64,000 bases of DNA from Pseudobutyrivibrio ruminis (GTDB taxonomy: Bacteria; Bacillota; Clostridia; Lachnospirales; Lachnospiraceae), in assembly GCF_015057245.1 (NCBI RefSeq), contig NZ_SVET01000012.1:18683-82682 (forward strand), read 5' to 3'. The position numbers and the translations under genes were made by a program. The notes under the pieces are model-generated. The model had not been told where the DNA came from. It saw nothing but the letters and a program-made list of their open reading frames with translations, and made no database searches. Below, piece after piece: positions 37,541 to 46,355 of the stretch. Numbering within the stretch: the stretch's first letter is position 1; each line of letters begins with the position of its first letter.

Positions 37541-37570
37541 ACCACCCTTGCTAAAAGGGTGGTTTTTTTG
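37541..37570 (+). terminator. Terminator after crt
   Basis: ACCACCCTT-gctaa-AAGGGTGGT followed by a seven-T run. Confidence 0.93.
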
Positions 37571-37644
37571 GTTTTGCTTGTAAAATAGGGCATAAACAGT
37601 TATCATAATTAAGATTAGGTTAATTATATAGTTTAGGAGATATT

Positions 37645-38220
37645 ATGGGTAACGATTACATGTTTGAAGATGAAAATGAACAGTCATCACAGCAGAATAC
37701 AAACAACCAATATAACAATCAGCACAATAATAGTCAGTACAATAACCAGTACAATAACCAGTACAACAATCAATTTAACAATCAATACAACAATCCAAAC
37801 TACGGATATAACCAGCAGGCATACTATTATCAGCAGCCTCCTAAAAAGGCAGATAATGGCTTGGCTATAGCATCACTGGTGTTAGGCATTATTGCTTTGC
37901 TGTTATTTTTATCATTCTTTAATATTTTACTAGCCTTGGTTTCAATCGTTCTGGGAGGTATTTATTTATCACAGGCAAAGGGACAAAAGGGTAGCCAGGG
38001 CCTTGCAATTGCAGGTATCATCACATCAGTTCTAAGTGTTGTTCTTTGCGGAGCTTGCTATGGATTTATTATTGCAAACATAGCAAACATTTATGACGCA
38101 AGTGAAGATCTCATTCAGTACTACGAAGAGTACGATGAAGATTACTTTGACAATTATCTTGATGATAATCAACTTTTAGAGGACGAGCTCCATTCATTGG
38201 ATAACGATGATACATTATAA
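37645..38220 (+). CDS. Asn/Gln-rich DUF4190-like membrane protein
   Basis: A 191-residue protein. The N-terminus (about 15-70) is a low-complexity repeat of YNNQ units, ending in a tyrosine-rich YYYQQPP segment. Two or three hydrophobic helices follow (GLAIASLVLGIIALLLFL, GLAIAGIITSVLSVVLCG), matching the DUF4190 pattern in which disordered Gln/Pro-rich tails precede paired helices. The C-terminus is strongly acidic (YYEEYDEDYFDNY). Function unknown; probably membrane-bound with a prion-like cytoplasmic tail. Confidence 0.8.
   Translation: MGNDYMFEDENEQSSQQNTNNQYNNQHNNSQYNNQYNNQYNNQFNNQYNNPNYGYNQQAYYYQQPPKKADNGLAIASLVLGIIALLLFLSFFNILLALVSIVLGGIYLSQAKGQKGSQGLAIAGIITSVLSVVLCGACYGFIIANIANIYDASEDLIQYYEEYDEDYFDNYLDDNQLLEDELHSLDNDDTL
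37699..37792 (+). repeat. Short tandem repeat encoding YNNQ units
   Basis: A 12-nt unit close to CAGTACAATAAC is repeated about seven times with small changes, encoding the Asn/Gln-rich stretch. Length variation between strains would be expected. Confidence 0.8.
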
Positions 38221-38318
38221 TTTTGGTTAGAGGTGCTTTTAGCACTTTTTGGCATATTTAAATAAGAGAAGGGATATCTGACGAGAAAGGATATCCTCTA
38301 GAAAGGAATTACTTTTAT

Positions 38319-41300
38319 ATGTACAACAAGGTAGACGCAAGCCTGAACTTCGTTGAAAGGGAGAAGCAGGTGCAAAAGTTCTGGGAAGAAAACGATATCT
38401 TCCAGAAATCAATGGATTCAAGAAAAGAGGGAGAGACATACACATTTTATGATGGCCCTCCAACAGCAAACGGTAAGCCTCACATTGGACATGTTGAGAC
38501 TCGTGCAATCAAGGACATGATTCCTAGATATCAGACTATGAAGGGCAAATTCGTTCCTCGTAAGGCTGGTTGGGATACACATGGACTTCCAGTAGAGCTT
38601 GAAGTTGAAAAGCTTCTTGGTCTCAATGGTAAAGAACAAATCGAAGAATACGGTATGGAGCCTTTCATTAAGAAATGTAAGGAATCTGTATGGAAATATA
38701 AAGGTATGTGGGAGGATTTCTCTGGCACAGTAGGTTTCTGGGCAGATATGGACAATCCTTACATCACATACGATGACAATTTCATTGAATCAGAGTGGTG
38801 GGCACTTAAGACTATCTGGGACAAGAAGCTCCTTTACAAGGGATTCAAAATCGTTCCATATTGCCCTCGTTGTGGTACTCCACTTTCTGCACAGGAAGTT
38901 GCACAGGGATACAAGACAGTTAAGGAACGTTCTGCAATCGTTCGTTTCAAAATCGTAGGTGAGGATGCTTATTTCCTTGCTTGGACAACAACACCTTGGA
39001 CACTTCCATCAAACCTTGCACTTTGCGTTAACCCAGATGAGACATACATCCGCGTAAAGGCAGCTGATGGATATACATATATTCTTGCAGAAGCACTTGC
39101 AGATAAGGTATTAGGCAAGCTTGCTGAAGAAGGCGAGAAGGCATACGAAGTACTTGAGACATATAAGGGTACAGACCTTGAGTACAAAGAGTACGAGCCA
39201 CTTTTCGAGTGCGCTGGGGTTGCAGCTACAAAGCAGCATAAGAAGGCACACTTTGTTACATGTGATACATACGTTACTATGTCAGATGGTACTGGTATCG
39301 TACATATCGCTCCTGCATTTGGCGAGGACGATGCAAAGGTTGGACGTAAATACGATCTTCCATTTGTTCAGTTCGTAGATGGCAAGGGTGAGATGACAAA
39401 GGAGACTCCTTATGCAGGTCTTTTTGTAAAGAAGGCAGATCCTGAAGTATTAAAGGACCTTGATAAGGAAGGAAAGCTTTTTGATGCTCCTAAGTTTGAG
39501 CATGAGTATCCACATTGCTGGAGATGCGACACTCCACTTATCTACTATGCTAGAGAGTCATGGTTCATCAAGATGACAGAAGTTAAAGATGACCTGATTA
39601 AAAATAACAACACTGTAAACTGGATTCCAGAATCAATTGGTAAGGGACGTTTCGGTGATTGGCTTGAGAACGTTCAGGACTGGGGTATCTCTCGTAACCG
39701 TTACTGGGGAACTCCGCTTAACATCTGGGAGTGTCCAGATTGTGGCAAACAGATTTCAATCGGAAGCCGCAAGGAATTAGCAGAGCTTTCAGGCAACGCT
39801 GATGCAGAGCACATCGAGCTTCACCGTCCATACATCGACGAGGTTACATGCACATGTCCAGAGTGTAAGGGCACAATGAAGCGTGTACCAGAAGTTATCG
39901 ACTGCTGGTTCGATTCAGGTGCTATGCCATTTGCTCAGCATCACTATCCATTCGAAAATAAGGAAGTATTTGAGCAGCAGTTCCCTGCTAAGTTCATTTC
40001 AGAGGCTGTTGACCAGACACGTGGATGGTTCTATTCACTTATGGCAGAATCAACACTTCTCTTCAACAAGGCTCCATATGAGAACGTTATTGTACTTGGT
40101 CACGTTCAGGATGAGAATGGACAGAAGATGTCTAAGTCAAAGGGCAACGCTGTCGATCCATTTGATGCTCTTGAAAAAATGGGAGCAGATGCTATTAGAT
40201 GGTACTTCTACACATCTTCAGCACCATGGATTCCAAAGAGATTTGGTGAAAATGCTGTTATGGAAGGTCAGAGAAAGTTCCTTGGAACTCTTTGGAATAC
40301 ATACGCATTCTACATCTTATATGCAAACATTGATGAGTTTGATCCTACAAAGTATGAGCTTGACTTCAGCAAGCTTGCAGTTATGGATAAGTGGATTCTT
40401 TCTCGTCTTAACTCAGCAATCAAGGCTGTTGATGACAACCTTGGTTCATACAAGATTCCAGAGGCAGCTAGAGCTCTTGATGAGTTCGTAGATGACTTAT
40501 CTAACTGGTATGTTCGTCGTTGCCGTGATAGATTCTGGGCAAAGGGCATGGAGCAGGACAAGATTAATGCTTACATGACACTTTACACATGCTTAAAGGA
40601 TATCTCACTTGCAGCAGCACCTATGATTCCTTTCATGACAGAAGAAATCTATCAGAACATGGTTCGCTCAGTAGACAAGAATGCACCAGAGTCAATCCAC
40701 CTTTGTGACTTCCCAACAGTTAATGAGGCATTCATTGATAAGAAGCTTGAGGAGGATATGGATGAGCTCTTAAAGATCGTAGTTCACGGTCGTGCATGTA
40801 GAAATACAGCCAACATCAAGAACCGTCAGCCAATTGGTCAGATGTACATCAAGGCTGAGCATGAGCTTGATGAAATGTATGTAAGCATCATTGAGGATGA
40901 GCTTAACGTTAAGAAGGCTACATTCACAGAGGATGTTTCAGCATTCACATCATACTCATTCAAGCCACAGCTTCGTACAGTTGGACCTAAGTATGGCAAG
41001 TTCTTAGGTGGCATTCAGAAGGCTCTTTCATCACTTGATGGAAACGCTGCTTACGCAGAGCTCAAGGCAAATGGGGTTATTAAATTGCCTGAGGTTGATC
41101 CATCAATTGAGCTTGCAGAGGAAGACTTACTTATCTCTATGGCTCAGACAGAAGGCTTCGTTGCAGATGGAGACAACTACGTAACAGTAGTTCTTGATAC
41201 AAACCTTACAGAGGAGCTTCTTGAGGAAGGTTTCGTACGTGAAATCGTTTCAAAGATTCAGACAATGCGTAAGGAAGCTGATTTCGAAGTTATGGACCGC

Positions 41301-41474
41301 ATCACAGTAGCGTACAAGGCTGACGAAAAGGCTGCCACAATCTTCGAAAAGAATAAGGCTGAAATCGCTGGGGAAGTTCTCGCTGACGAAATCATCGTAG
41401 GCGAAACAGGCTCACACGTTAAAGAATGGAACATCAACGGTGAGAAGGTAACACTCGCCGTAACACGTCGTTAG
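38319..41474 (+). CDS. ileS: Isoleucyl-tRNA synthetase
   Basis: A 1051-residue class I aminoacyl-tRNA synthetase. The HIGH motif is PPTANGKPHIGHVETR and the KMSKS motif is GQKMSKSKGN. The editing domain contains TWTTTPWTLPSN, and the anticodon-binding region follows. Length and features fit the type 2 (eukaryote-like) IleS associated with mupirocin tolerance in other bacteria. The 98-nt gap before it holds a small hairpin (GGATATC...GATATCC) but is too short for a T-box. Ribosome site AAAGGAA. Confidence 0.96.
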   Translation: MYNKVDASLNFVEREKQVQKFWEENDIFQKSMDSRKEGETYTFYDGPPTANGKPHIGHVETRAIKDMIPRYQTMKGKFVPRKAGWDTHGLPVELEVEKLLGLNGKEQIEEYGMEPFIKKCKESVWKYKGMWEDFSGTVGFWADMDNPYITYDDNFIESEWWALKTIWDKKLLYKGFKIVPYCPRCGTPLSAQEVAQGYKTVKERSAIVRFKIVGEDAYFLAWTTTPWTLPSNLALCVNPDETYIRVKAADGYTYILAEALADKVLGKLAEEGEKAYEVLETYKGTDLEYKEYEPLFECAGVAATKQHKKAHFVTCDTYVTMSDGTGIVHIAPAFGEDDAKVGRKYDLPFVQFVDGKGEMTKETPYAGLFVKKADPEVLKDLDKEGKLFDAPKFEHEYPHCWRCDTPLIYYARESWFIKMTEVKDDLIKNNNTVNWIPESIGKGRFGDWLENVQDWGISRNRYWGTPLNIWECPDCGKQISIGSRKELAELSGNADAEHIELHRPYIDEVTCTCPECKGTMKRVPEVIDCWFDSGAMPFAQHHYPFENKEVFEQQFPAKFISEAVDQTRGWFYSLMAESTLLFNKAPYENVIVLGHVQDENGQKMSKSKGNAVDPFDALEKMGADAIRWYFYTSSAPWIPKRFGENAVMEGQRKFLGTLWNTYAFYILYANIDEFDPTKYELDFSKLAVMDKWILSRLNSAIKAVDDNLGSYKIPEAARALDEFVDDLSNWYVRRCRDRFWAKGMEQDKINAYMTLYTCLKDISLAAAPMIPFMTEEIYQNMVRSVDKNAPESIHLCDFPTVNEAFIDKKLEEDMDELLKIVVHGRACRNTANIKNRQPIGQMYIKAEHELDEMYVSIIEDELNVKKATFTEDVSAFTSYSFKPQLRTVGPKYGKFLGGIQKALSSLDGNAAYAELKANGVIKLPEVDPSIELAEEDLLISMAQTEGFVADGDNYVTVVLDTNLTEELLEEGFVREIVSKIQTMRKEADFEVMDRITVAYKADEKAATIFEKNKAEIAGEVLADEIIVGETGSHVKEWNINGEKVTLAVTRR

Positions 41475-41502
41475 GCTGAGGCTAGCCACAAGGTTATGGC
41501 TC

Positions 41503-41585
41503 GTTCGTTACGACTACAAGCATTATATTACTACGCTCGACAGCACGTCTCGCTAAAGTAATATAATAGCTTGATGTCTACGAAC
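41503..41585 (-). ncRNA. Structured hairpin element, family A copy 4 (minus orientation)
   Basis: Read on the minus strand, the outer stem GTTCGT/ACGAAC encloses GTAG (complement of 41578-41581) and CGTAAC (complement of 41507-41512), with closing pair A-U. CAAGC/GCTTG follows, then a bulged U, an 11-bp stem ATTATATTACT/AGTAATATAAT and the apical AGCGAGA...TCGAGCG. The long stem shares no sequence with copies 1-2, but the loop motifs are the same. It lies 28 nt past ileS, head to head with copy 3. Confidence 0.6.
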
Positions 41586-41609
41586 TATTGCAACTGTATT
41601 GTAACTAAG

Positions 41610-41791
41610 TATAAGCTGTGCACAACATACGCAAGCGTGAGCAGGGACAATTCGCAAGTCAGTAGCAGACTAGCTCTTAGTGTTGCTCAAGGAGCCAATC
41701 TCGCGACGGAGCAATACTAAGGCTTGTATGCGTAACTGACGTAATGCGAAGGGGACCCTGCGGGAGCACGGAGTGCTTTGGTCAGCTTATA
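41610..41791 (+). ncRNA. Structured hairpin element, family A copy 3 with extended outer stems
   Basis: The core is 41658-41740: outer stem GTCAGT/ACTGAC, GTAG (41662-41665), closing pair C41666-G41730, CGTAAC (41731-41736), long stem CTTAG-T-GTTGCTC/GAGCAAT-A-CTAAG. Further nested stems surround it: TTCGCA (41651-41656)/TGCGAA (41745-41750), GCAGGG (41641-41646)/CCCTGC (41756-41761) and TATAAGCTG (41610-41618)/CAGCTTATA (41783-41791). Side hairpins ACGCAAGCGT and AGCACggaGTGCT sit in the gaps. The ileS-glgP gap (41475-41820) holds only this and copy 4. It ends about 14 nt before the glgP ribosome site. Confidence 0.6.
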
Positions 41792-41820
41792 CGGATTGCC
41801 AATAGGAGGGGTTTTGAGAT

Positions 41821-44277
41821 ATGAAGAGACAGATGCCAAGCACAAGAGAGATTGAGCATGAGATAGTAGGCCGTGTCAAGACCATGTTCCGCAAGGACTT
41901 TGAGATGGCAACTAAGGAGGAGATTTATAGAGCTTGCGCCGAAGTTGTCAACGACGTGGTAATTGATAACTGGCTCACTACTCAAAAAGCATTTGTGCAG
42001 CAGGATCCAAAGTGCGTATATTACATGTCTATGGAGTTTCTGATTGGTCGACTTCTTGGAAACAACATGATTAATATGCGTGGATACACAGAGGTTATGG
42101 ATGCCCTTGATGAATTGGGGGTTGATATAAATGAAGTAGAAGACCAGGAGCCAGATCCAGCACTTGGAAATGGTGGTCTTGGTAGACTTGCTGCATGTTT
42201 CCTTGATTCTCTTGCAACTTTACAGTATCCGGCTTATGGCTGCGGTATTAGATATCATTATGGTATGTTCAAGCAGAAGATTGAGGATGGTTATCAGCGG
42301 GAAGTTCCAGATAATTGGCTTCAGACTAGATATCCATTTGAGCTTCAGCGTACCGAGTATGAATTCGAAGTTAGATTTGGCGGATGGGTTCGCTATGATA
42401 CTCAGCCAGATGGCACAACAAAGTATATTCATGAAGGGTATAACGCAGTAATAGCTACACCTTATGATTTGCCTGTCACTGGTTTTGATAATGGTATGGT
42501 AAACACGCTTATGATTTGGGATGCCAAACCAAAGGAAGTGTTTAGATTAGACTCATTTGAAAAGGGTGACTATAACAGAGCAGTTGAGGATATGAACCTT
42601 GCAAGAAACCTTACTGAGGTTCTTTATCCAAATGACAATCATATTCAGGGTAAGGAGCTTCGATTGAAGCAGCAATACTTCTTTGTATCTGCATCTATTC
42701 AGAGAGCTCTTGCAAAGTATTTGCGCTATCACAAGGATATCAAGAAGCTTCCTGAAAAGGTTGTATTCCAGATGAATGATACTCACCCAACACTGACAGT
42801 TGCTGAGCTTATGCGTATCCTTATGGATGTGCATGGTTTAGGCTGGGATGAGGCTTGGGAGATTACAACACATTGTGTTGCCTACACAAACCACACCATC
42901 ATGTCAGAGGCTCTTGAAAAATGGCCACAGGATATCTTCAAGAGATTGCTTCCACGTGTCTTTATGATCGTTGAGGAAATCAACCGTAGATTCTGTGACG
43001 AAATTAGAGCTAAGTTCCCAGGTGACGAGGAGAGAGTTCATCGCATGGCTATCCTTGCAGATGACCAGGTCAAGATGGCTCACATGGCAATCGCCGCAAG
43101 CTACAGTGTTAATGGTGTTGCAGCTCTTCATACAGAAATCCTGAAGAATGTTTCGCTTCATGATTTCTACGAAATGTATCCTGAAAAATTCAACAACAAG
43201 ACCAATGGTATTACTCAGCGTCGTTTCTTGATGCACGGCAATTACAAGCTTTCAGACTGGGTAATCAAAAAGATTGGTCGTGGATGGATTACAGATTTAT
43301 CCCAGATGAAGAAATTAGAGAGCTTTGTTGATGACAAGAAATCTCTTGACGAGTTTATGGCTATCAAGCTCGATAATAAAAAACGTCTGGCTAAATATAT
43401 ATTAGAACACAATGGAATCGAAGTTGATCCTAATTCGATTTTTGATGTTCAGGTTAAGAGATTACATGAATACAAGCGTCAGCTTTTAAATATTCTTCAT
43501 GTAATGTATCTCTACAATCAGATTAAGGAAAATCCAGAGATGGACTTCTATCCAACTACATTTATCTTCGGTGCAAAGGCTTCTGCAGGTTATGAAAATG
43601 CAAAGCTTATCATCAAGCTGATAAACAATGTAGCAGCAGTAATCAACAACGATAAATCAATCGACAACAAAATCAAGGTTGTATTTATTGAAGATTATCG
43701 TGTATCAAATGCTGAATGGATATTTGCAGCAGCAGATGTTTCAGAACAGATTTCTACAGCTTCAAAGGAAGCATCTGGTACTGGAAACATGAAGTTCATG
43801 CTTAATGGTGCCGTTACAATCGGTACTATGGATGGTGCAAATGTAGAGATGTATCAGGAGCTAGGCGGAGAGAATATTTTTATCTTCGGTATGAGCTCAG
43901 ATGAGGTAATTGCTCACGAAAAGAATAACGACTACAATCCAGTAGATGTTATGAACGGAAATCATCACATTCAAAAGGTATTGCAGCAGCTTGTAAATGG
44001 CAATTACAGTATTGATAATCCAGAATTGTTCCGCCCACTTTACAATTCTCTTTTAAACACACAGTGTACAGCAAAGGCTGATACATACTTTGTACTAAAG
44101 GATTTTGCATCTTACTGTGAGACTCATGAAAAGATTCAGGAGGCTTACAAGGATAAATATAAATGGGCAAAGATGGCACTTGAAAACGTAGCTCATGTTG
44201 GCAAGTTCTCATCTGATAGAACAATCCAGGAGTATGTAGATGATATTTGGCACTTGGATAAGCTTGATTTGAAATAA
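41821..44277 (+). CDS. glgP: Glycogen/maltodextrin phosphorylase
   Basis: An 818-residue PLP-dependent phosphorylase that releases glucose 1-phosphate from alpha-1,4-glucans. It shows LGNGGLGRLAACFLDS, the substrate gate QMNDTHPT, NGITQRRFL and the PLP region KEASGTGNMKFMLNGA. The length is normal. It completes a starch/glycogen theme with the two GH13 enzymes. Ribosome site AGGAGGGG, just downstream of the structured element, so translation could be influenced by that fold. Confidence 0.95.
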   Translation: MKRQMPSTREIEHEIVGRVKTMFRKDFEMATKEEIYRACAEVVNDVVIDNWLTTQKAFVQQDPKCVYYMSMEFLIGRLLGNNMINMRGYTEVMDALDELGVDINEVEDQEPDPALGNGGLGRLAACFLDSLATLQYPAYGCGIRYHYGMFKQKIEDGYQREVPDNWLQTRYPFELQRTEYEFEVRFGGWVRYDTQPDGTTKYIHEGYNAVIATPYDLPVTGFDNGMVNTLMIWDAKPKEVFRLDSFEKGDYNRAVEDMNLARNLTEVLYPNDNHIQGKELRLKQQYFFVSASIQRALAKYLRYHKDIKKLPEKVVFQMNDTHPTLTVAELMRILMDVHGLGWDEAWEITTHCVAYTNHTIMSEALEKWPQDIFKRLLPRVFMIVEEINRRFCDEIRAKFPGDEERVHRMAILADDQVKMAHMAIAASYSVNGVAALHTEILKNVSLHDFYEMYPEKFNNKTNGITQRRFLMHGNYKLSDWVIKKIGRGWITDLSQMKKLESFVDDKKSLDEFMAIKLDNKKRLAKYILEHNGIEVDPNSIFDVQVKRLHEYKRQLLNILHVMYLYNQIKENPEMDFYPTTFIFGAKASAGYENAKLIIKLINNVAAVINNDKSIDNKIKVVFIEDYRVSNAEWIFAAADVSEQISTASKEASGTGNMKFMLNGAVTIGTMDGANVEMYQELGGENIFIFGMSSDEVIAHEKNNDYNPVDVMNGNHHIQKVLQQLVNGNYSIDNPELFRPLYNSLLNTQCTAKADTYFVLKDFASYCETHEKIQEAYKDKYKWAKMALENVAHVGKFSSDRTIQEYVDDIWHLDKLDLK

Positions 44278-44303
44278 GTGCCTAGAAGGAATGTTTACAG
44301 ACT

Positions 44304-45173
44304 ATGAATGACAAAAGAAAATATATACCTTGGATATTTATTCCATGTATTCTTGCATTTGTTTTGCAGGTTGGAGCCAGCTTATTTGTAATTCAAGCTA
44401 TCGTTGCTTATGTGCTTGCTACATTTAAAGGAAACACCTACGACGACCTTGTTAACGCACTTGTAGATGCAATGCTTTCGGATGGAGCAAATGTTCTTTA
44501 TATCATATATGCTGTTGCTGGAATCATTATTTTCACATTCGTTCAGAAAAAGATTTTTAGTGATGAAAAGCAGACTAAGCTATCAGAGGTATCAAAGAAT
44601 GTTCCAGCTACAATAGCAGGTGTGTTGCTCTTTTGCTTAGGCATGCAATACGTTAGCAATTACCTTACAGCTGCATTAGCTAGTGCATTTCCATCATGGC
44701 TCGAGGAATATGAAGAGCTTATGGAGACAGCTGGTTTGGATGATAGCCTTACATTTATCATGGGCATATATGCAGTTATTCTTGCACCAATATGCGAGGA
44801 GCTTATTTTCAGAGGTGTTACACTTAGTGCAGCTAAAAAGGTTATGCCATACTATCTTGCAATAGTTGTACAGGCAATACTCTTTGGTGCCTTCCATATG
44901 AATGCAATCCAAGGCTGCTATGCATTTGTCCTTGGACTTGGAATGGGCTATGTAATGCACTTATACAACAATATATTTGTTACAATTATTATCCATATGA
45001 TATTTAACTTGATTGGCACCTATGGCTCAGATTTCTTGCCATACGGAGGCGATACAGTTATCGGATTCTTCTTGTGGATGCTGGGTTCCCTTGTTGTTAC
45101 TTACGTTTCAATAATTCTTCTCAGAAAAGGGGCTTCATCTGTTAAGGAAAATGAGTTTACAGCCGATATATAA
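44304..45173 (+). CDS. CPBP-family intramembrane metalloprotease
   Basis: A 289-residue membrane protein with about 7-8 hydrophobic segments and the CPBP (CAAX-protease/bacteriocin-processing) motifs: CEELIFRGVTL (Glu-Glu-x3-Arg), AILFGAFHMNAIQG (Phe-x3-His) and FVTIIIHMIFNLIG (His-x3-Asn). The substrate is unknown; no bacteriocin gene is adjacent. It follows glgP by 26 nt and may be cotranscribed. It ends at a terminator. Confidence 0.88.
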   Translation: MNDKRKYIPWIFIPCILAFVLQVGASLFVIQAIVAYVLATFKGNTYDDLVNALVDAMLSDGANVLYIIYAVAGIIIFTFVQKKIFSDEKQTKLSEVSKNVPATIAGVLLFCLGMQYVSNYLTAALASAFPSWLEEYEELMETAGLDDSLTFIMGIYAVILAPICEELIFRGVTLSAAKKVMPYYLAIVVQAILFGAFHMNAIQGCYAFVLGLGMGYVMHLYNNIFVTIIIHMIFNLIGTYGSDFLPYGGDTVIGFFLWMLGSLVVTYVSIILLRKGASSVKENEFTADI

Positions 45174-45199
45174 TTACACGGACGATAATAATCACAGGA

Positions 45200-45230
45200 C
45201 CAGGAAGGCACGCCTTCCTGGTTTTTCTTT
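45200..45230 (+). terminator. Terminator after the CPBP gene
   Basis: CCAGGAAGG-CACG-CCTTCCTGG followed by TTTTTCTTTTT. Confidence 0.92.
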
Positions 45231-45302
45231 TTACTAGAAACTGTGATAAGGAAAACGGACTTTCCCTTTATAAATTATGTTTCATTTATAGGAGGAAAGA
45301 GC

Positions 45303-46313
45303 ATGGTAATTCAAAATTCTGAGGTCAAAATGGCCGCACAAAGTACTTTCGTGGCAACAACGAAGGTGGAGTACGAAAATACCATTAAGCCAGCTATCAA
45401 ACTGGGAAACGTGGTGCTAGAAGATGATGGAGAAGGCTTTCTCTCATCTCTAAACTATGAGCTGAACCAGAATGGGGAAGTTCAGGAAGCAGGAGAAAAA
45501 TCTTCTGTGGAATCGGTGGTTGCAAACATGCAAACCAGAATGCAGACAATGCATTATTTGCTCAGAGCTATATTGATGAGTAAGATATTTGGCGATAATT
45601 CTGAGTTTAAAAACATTCTGCAGGAAATCTTTAAAAGCAATGAGGGATATTCTCAAACAACCACAATCAACTACGAATACAGTGAAAGCCAAGAGCTGGC
45701 TTACTCAGCCGTAGGTACTGCAGTTACTGCAGATGGAAGGCATCTGAATTTTAATTATGGTTTTGCAATGTCAGAATCATTTAAGGAGGAGTTTAAATCT
45801 GTTGAGGAAAACTTCGTAAAATACATTGACCCATTGGTGGTCAATCTCAATGACAATCCAACGAAGGTATCTGATCAATCATTCTATTTTGATTTGGATG
45901 GAGATGGGGAAAAAGACAATCTTCATCAGTTGGAGGCAGGTTCTGGTTTCTTAGCACTTGATAGAAATGAGGATGGAGAAATCAATGACGGAAAAGAGCT
46001 ATTTGGAGCGACAACAGGAGACGGCTTTAAGGAGCTTGAAATATTTGACGAGGATTGTAACGGATGGATTGATGAGAACGACAGTATCTTTGAAAAGCTT
46101 AGAGTTTGGACCATGAACGAGAAAGGAGATATGGAGCTTTACACATTAAAACAGTCTGATGTGGGAGCTATATATCTTGGCCGTGTAAGAACAGATTTTG
46201 TACAGCATGATGATGAGCACAAAGCAATGGCTGCCATGCGTGAGACAGGTATCTTTTTACACGAGTCAGATGGCCATGCCGGAGGAGTTTCTCACGTTGA
46301 TTTTGCCACCTAA
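45303..46313 (+). CDS. Protein with C-terminal RTX-type calcium-binding (EF-hand-like) repeats
   Basis: About 336 residues. The N-terminal two-thirds is unrecognised. The C-terminal third has calcium-loop repeats like those near the ends of haemolysin-type and VCBS/RTX proteins: DLDGDGEKDNLHQL, GFLALDRNEDGEINDGKELFG, EIFDEDCNGWIDENDSIFEKLRVW. No signal peptide or membrane segment is evident. The ATG at 45303 follows AGGAGGAAAGA and is preferred over an upstream GTG at 45243. The protein could be secreted by an unconventional route or act inside the cell; function unknown. Confidence 0.75.
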   Translation: MVIQNSEVKMAAQSTFVATTKVEYENTIKPAIKLGNVVLEDDGEGFLSSLNYELNQNGEVQEAGEKSSVESVVANMQTRMQTMHYLLRAILMSKIFGDNSEFKNILQEIFKSNEGYSQTTTINYEYSESQELAYSAVGTAVTADGRHLNFNYGFAMSESFKEEFKSVEENFVKYIDPLVVNLNDNPTKVSDQSFYFDLDGDGEKDNLHQLEAGSGFLALDRNEDGEINDGKELFGATTGDGFKELEIFDEDCNGWIDENDSIFEKLRVWTMNEKGDMELYTLKQSDVGAIYLGRVRTDFVQHDDEHKAMAAMRETGIFLHESDGHAGGVSHVDFAT

Positions 46314-46355
46314 TCTGCTATAATTGACCTAAGTATTTTAGGTGGGTTTAATGAT

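Noticed and set aside
37699..37792. CRISPR-like array
   Set aside because: The short regular repeats are an in-frame coding microsatellite for YNNQ units without spacers.
38221..38318. T-box leader for ileS
   Set aside because: Under 100 nt, with no T-box sequence or antiterminator; only a small GGATATC hairpin is present.
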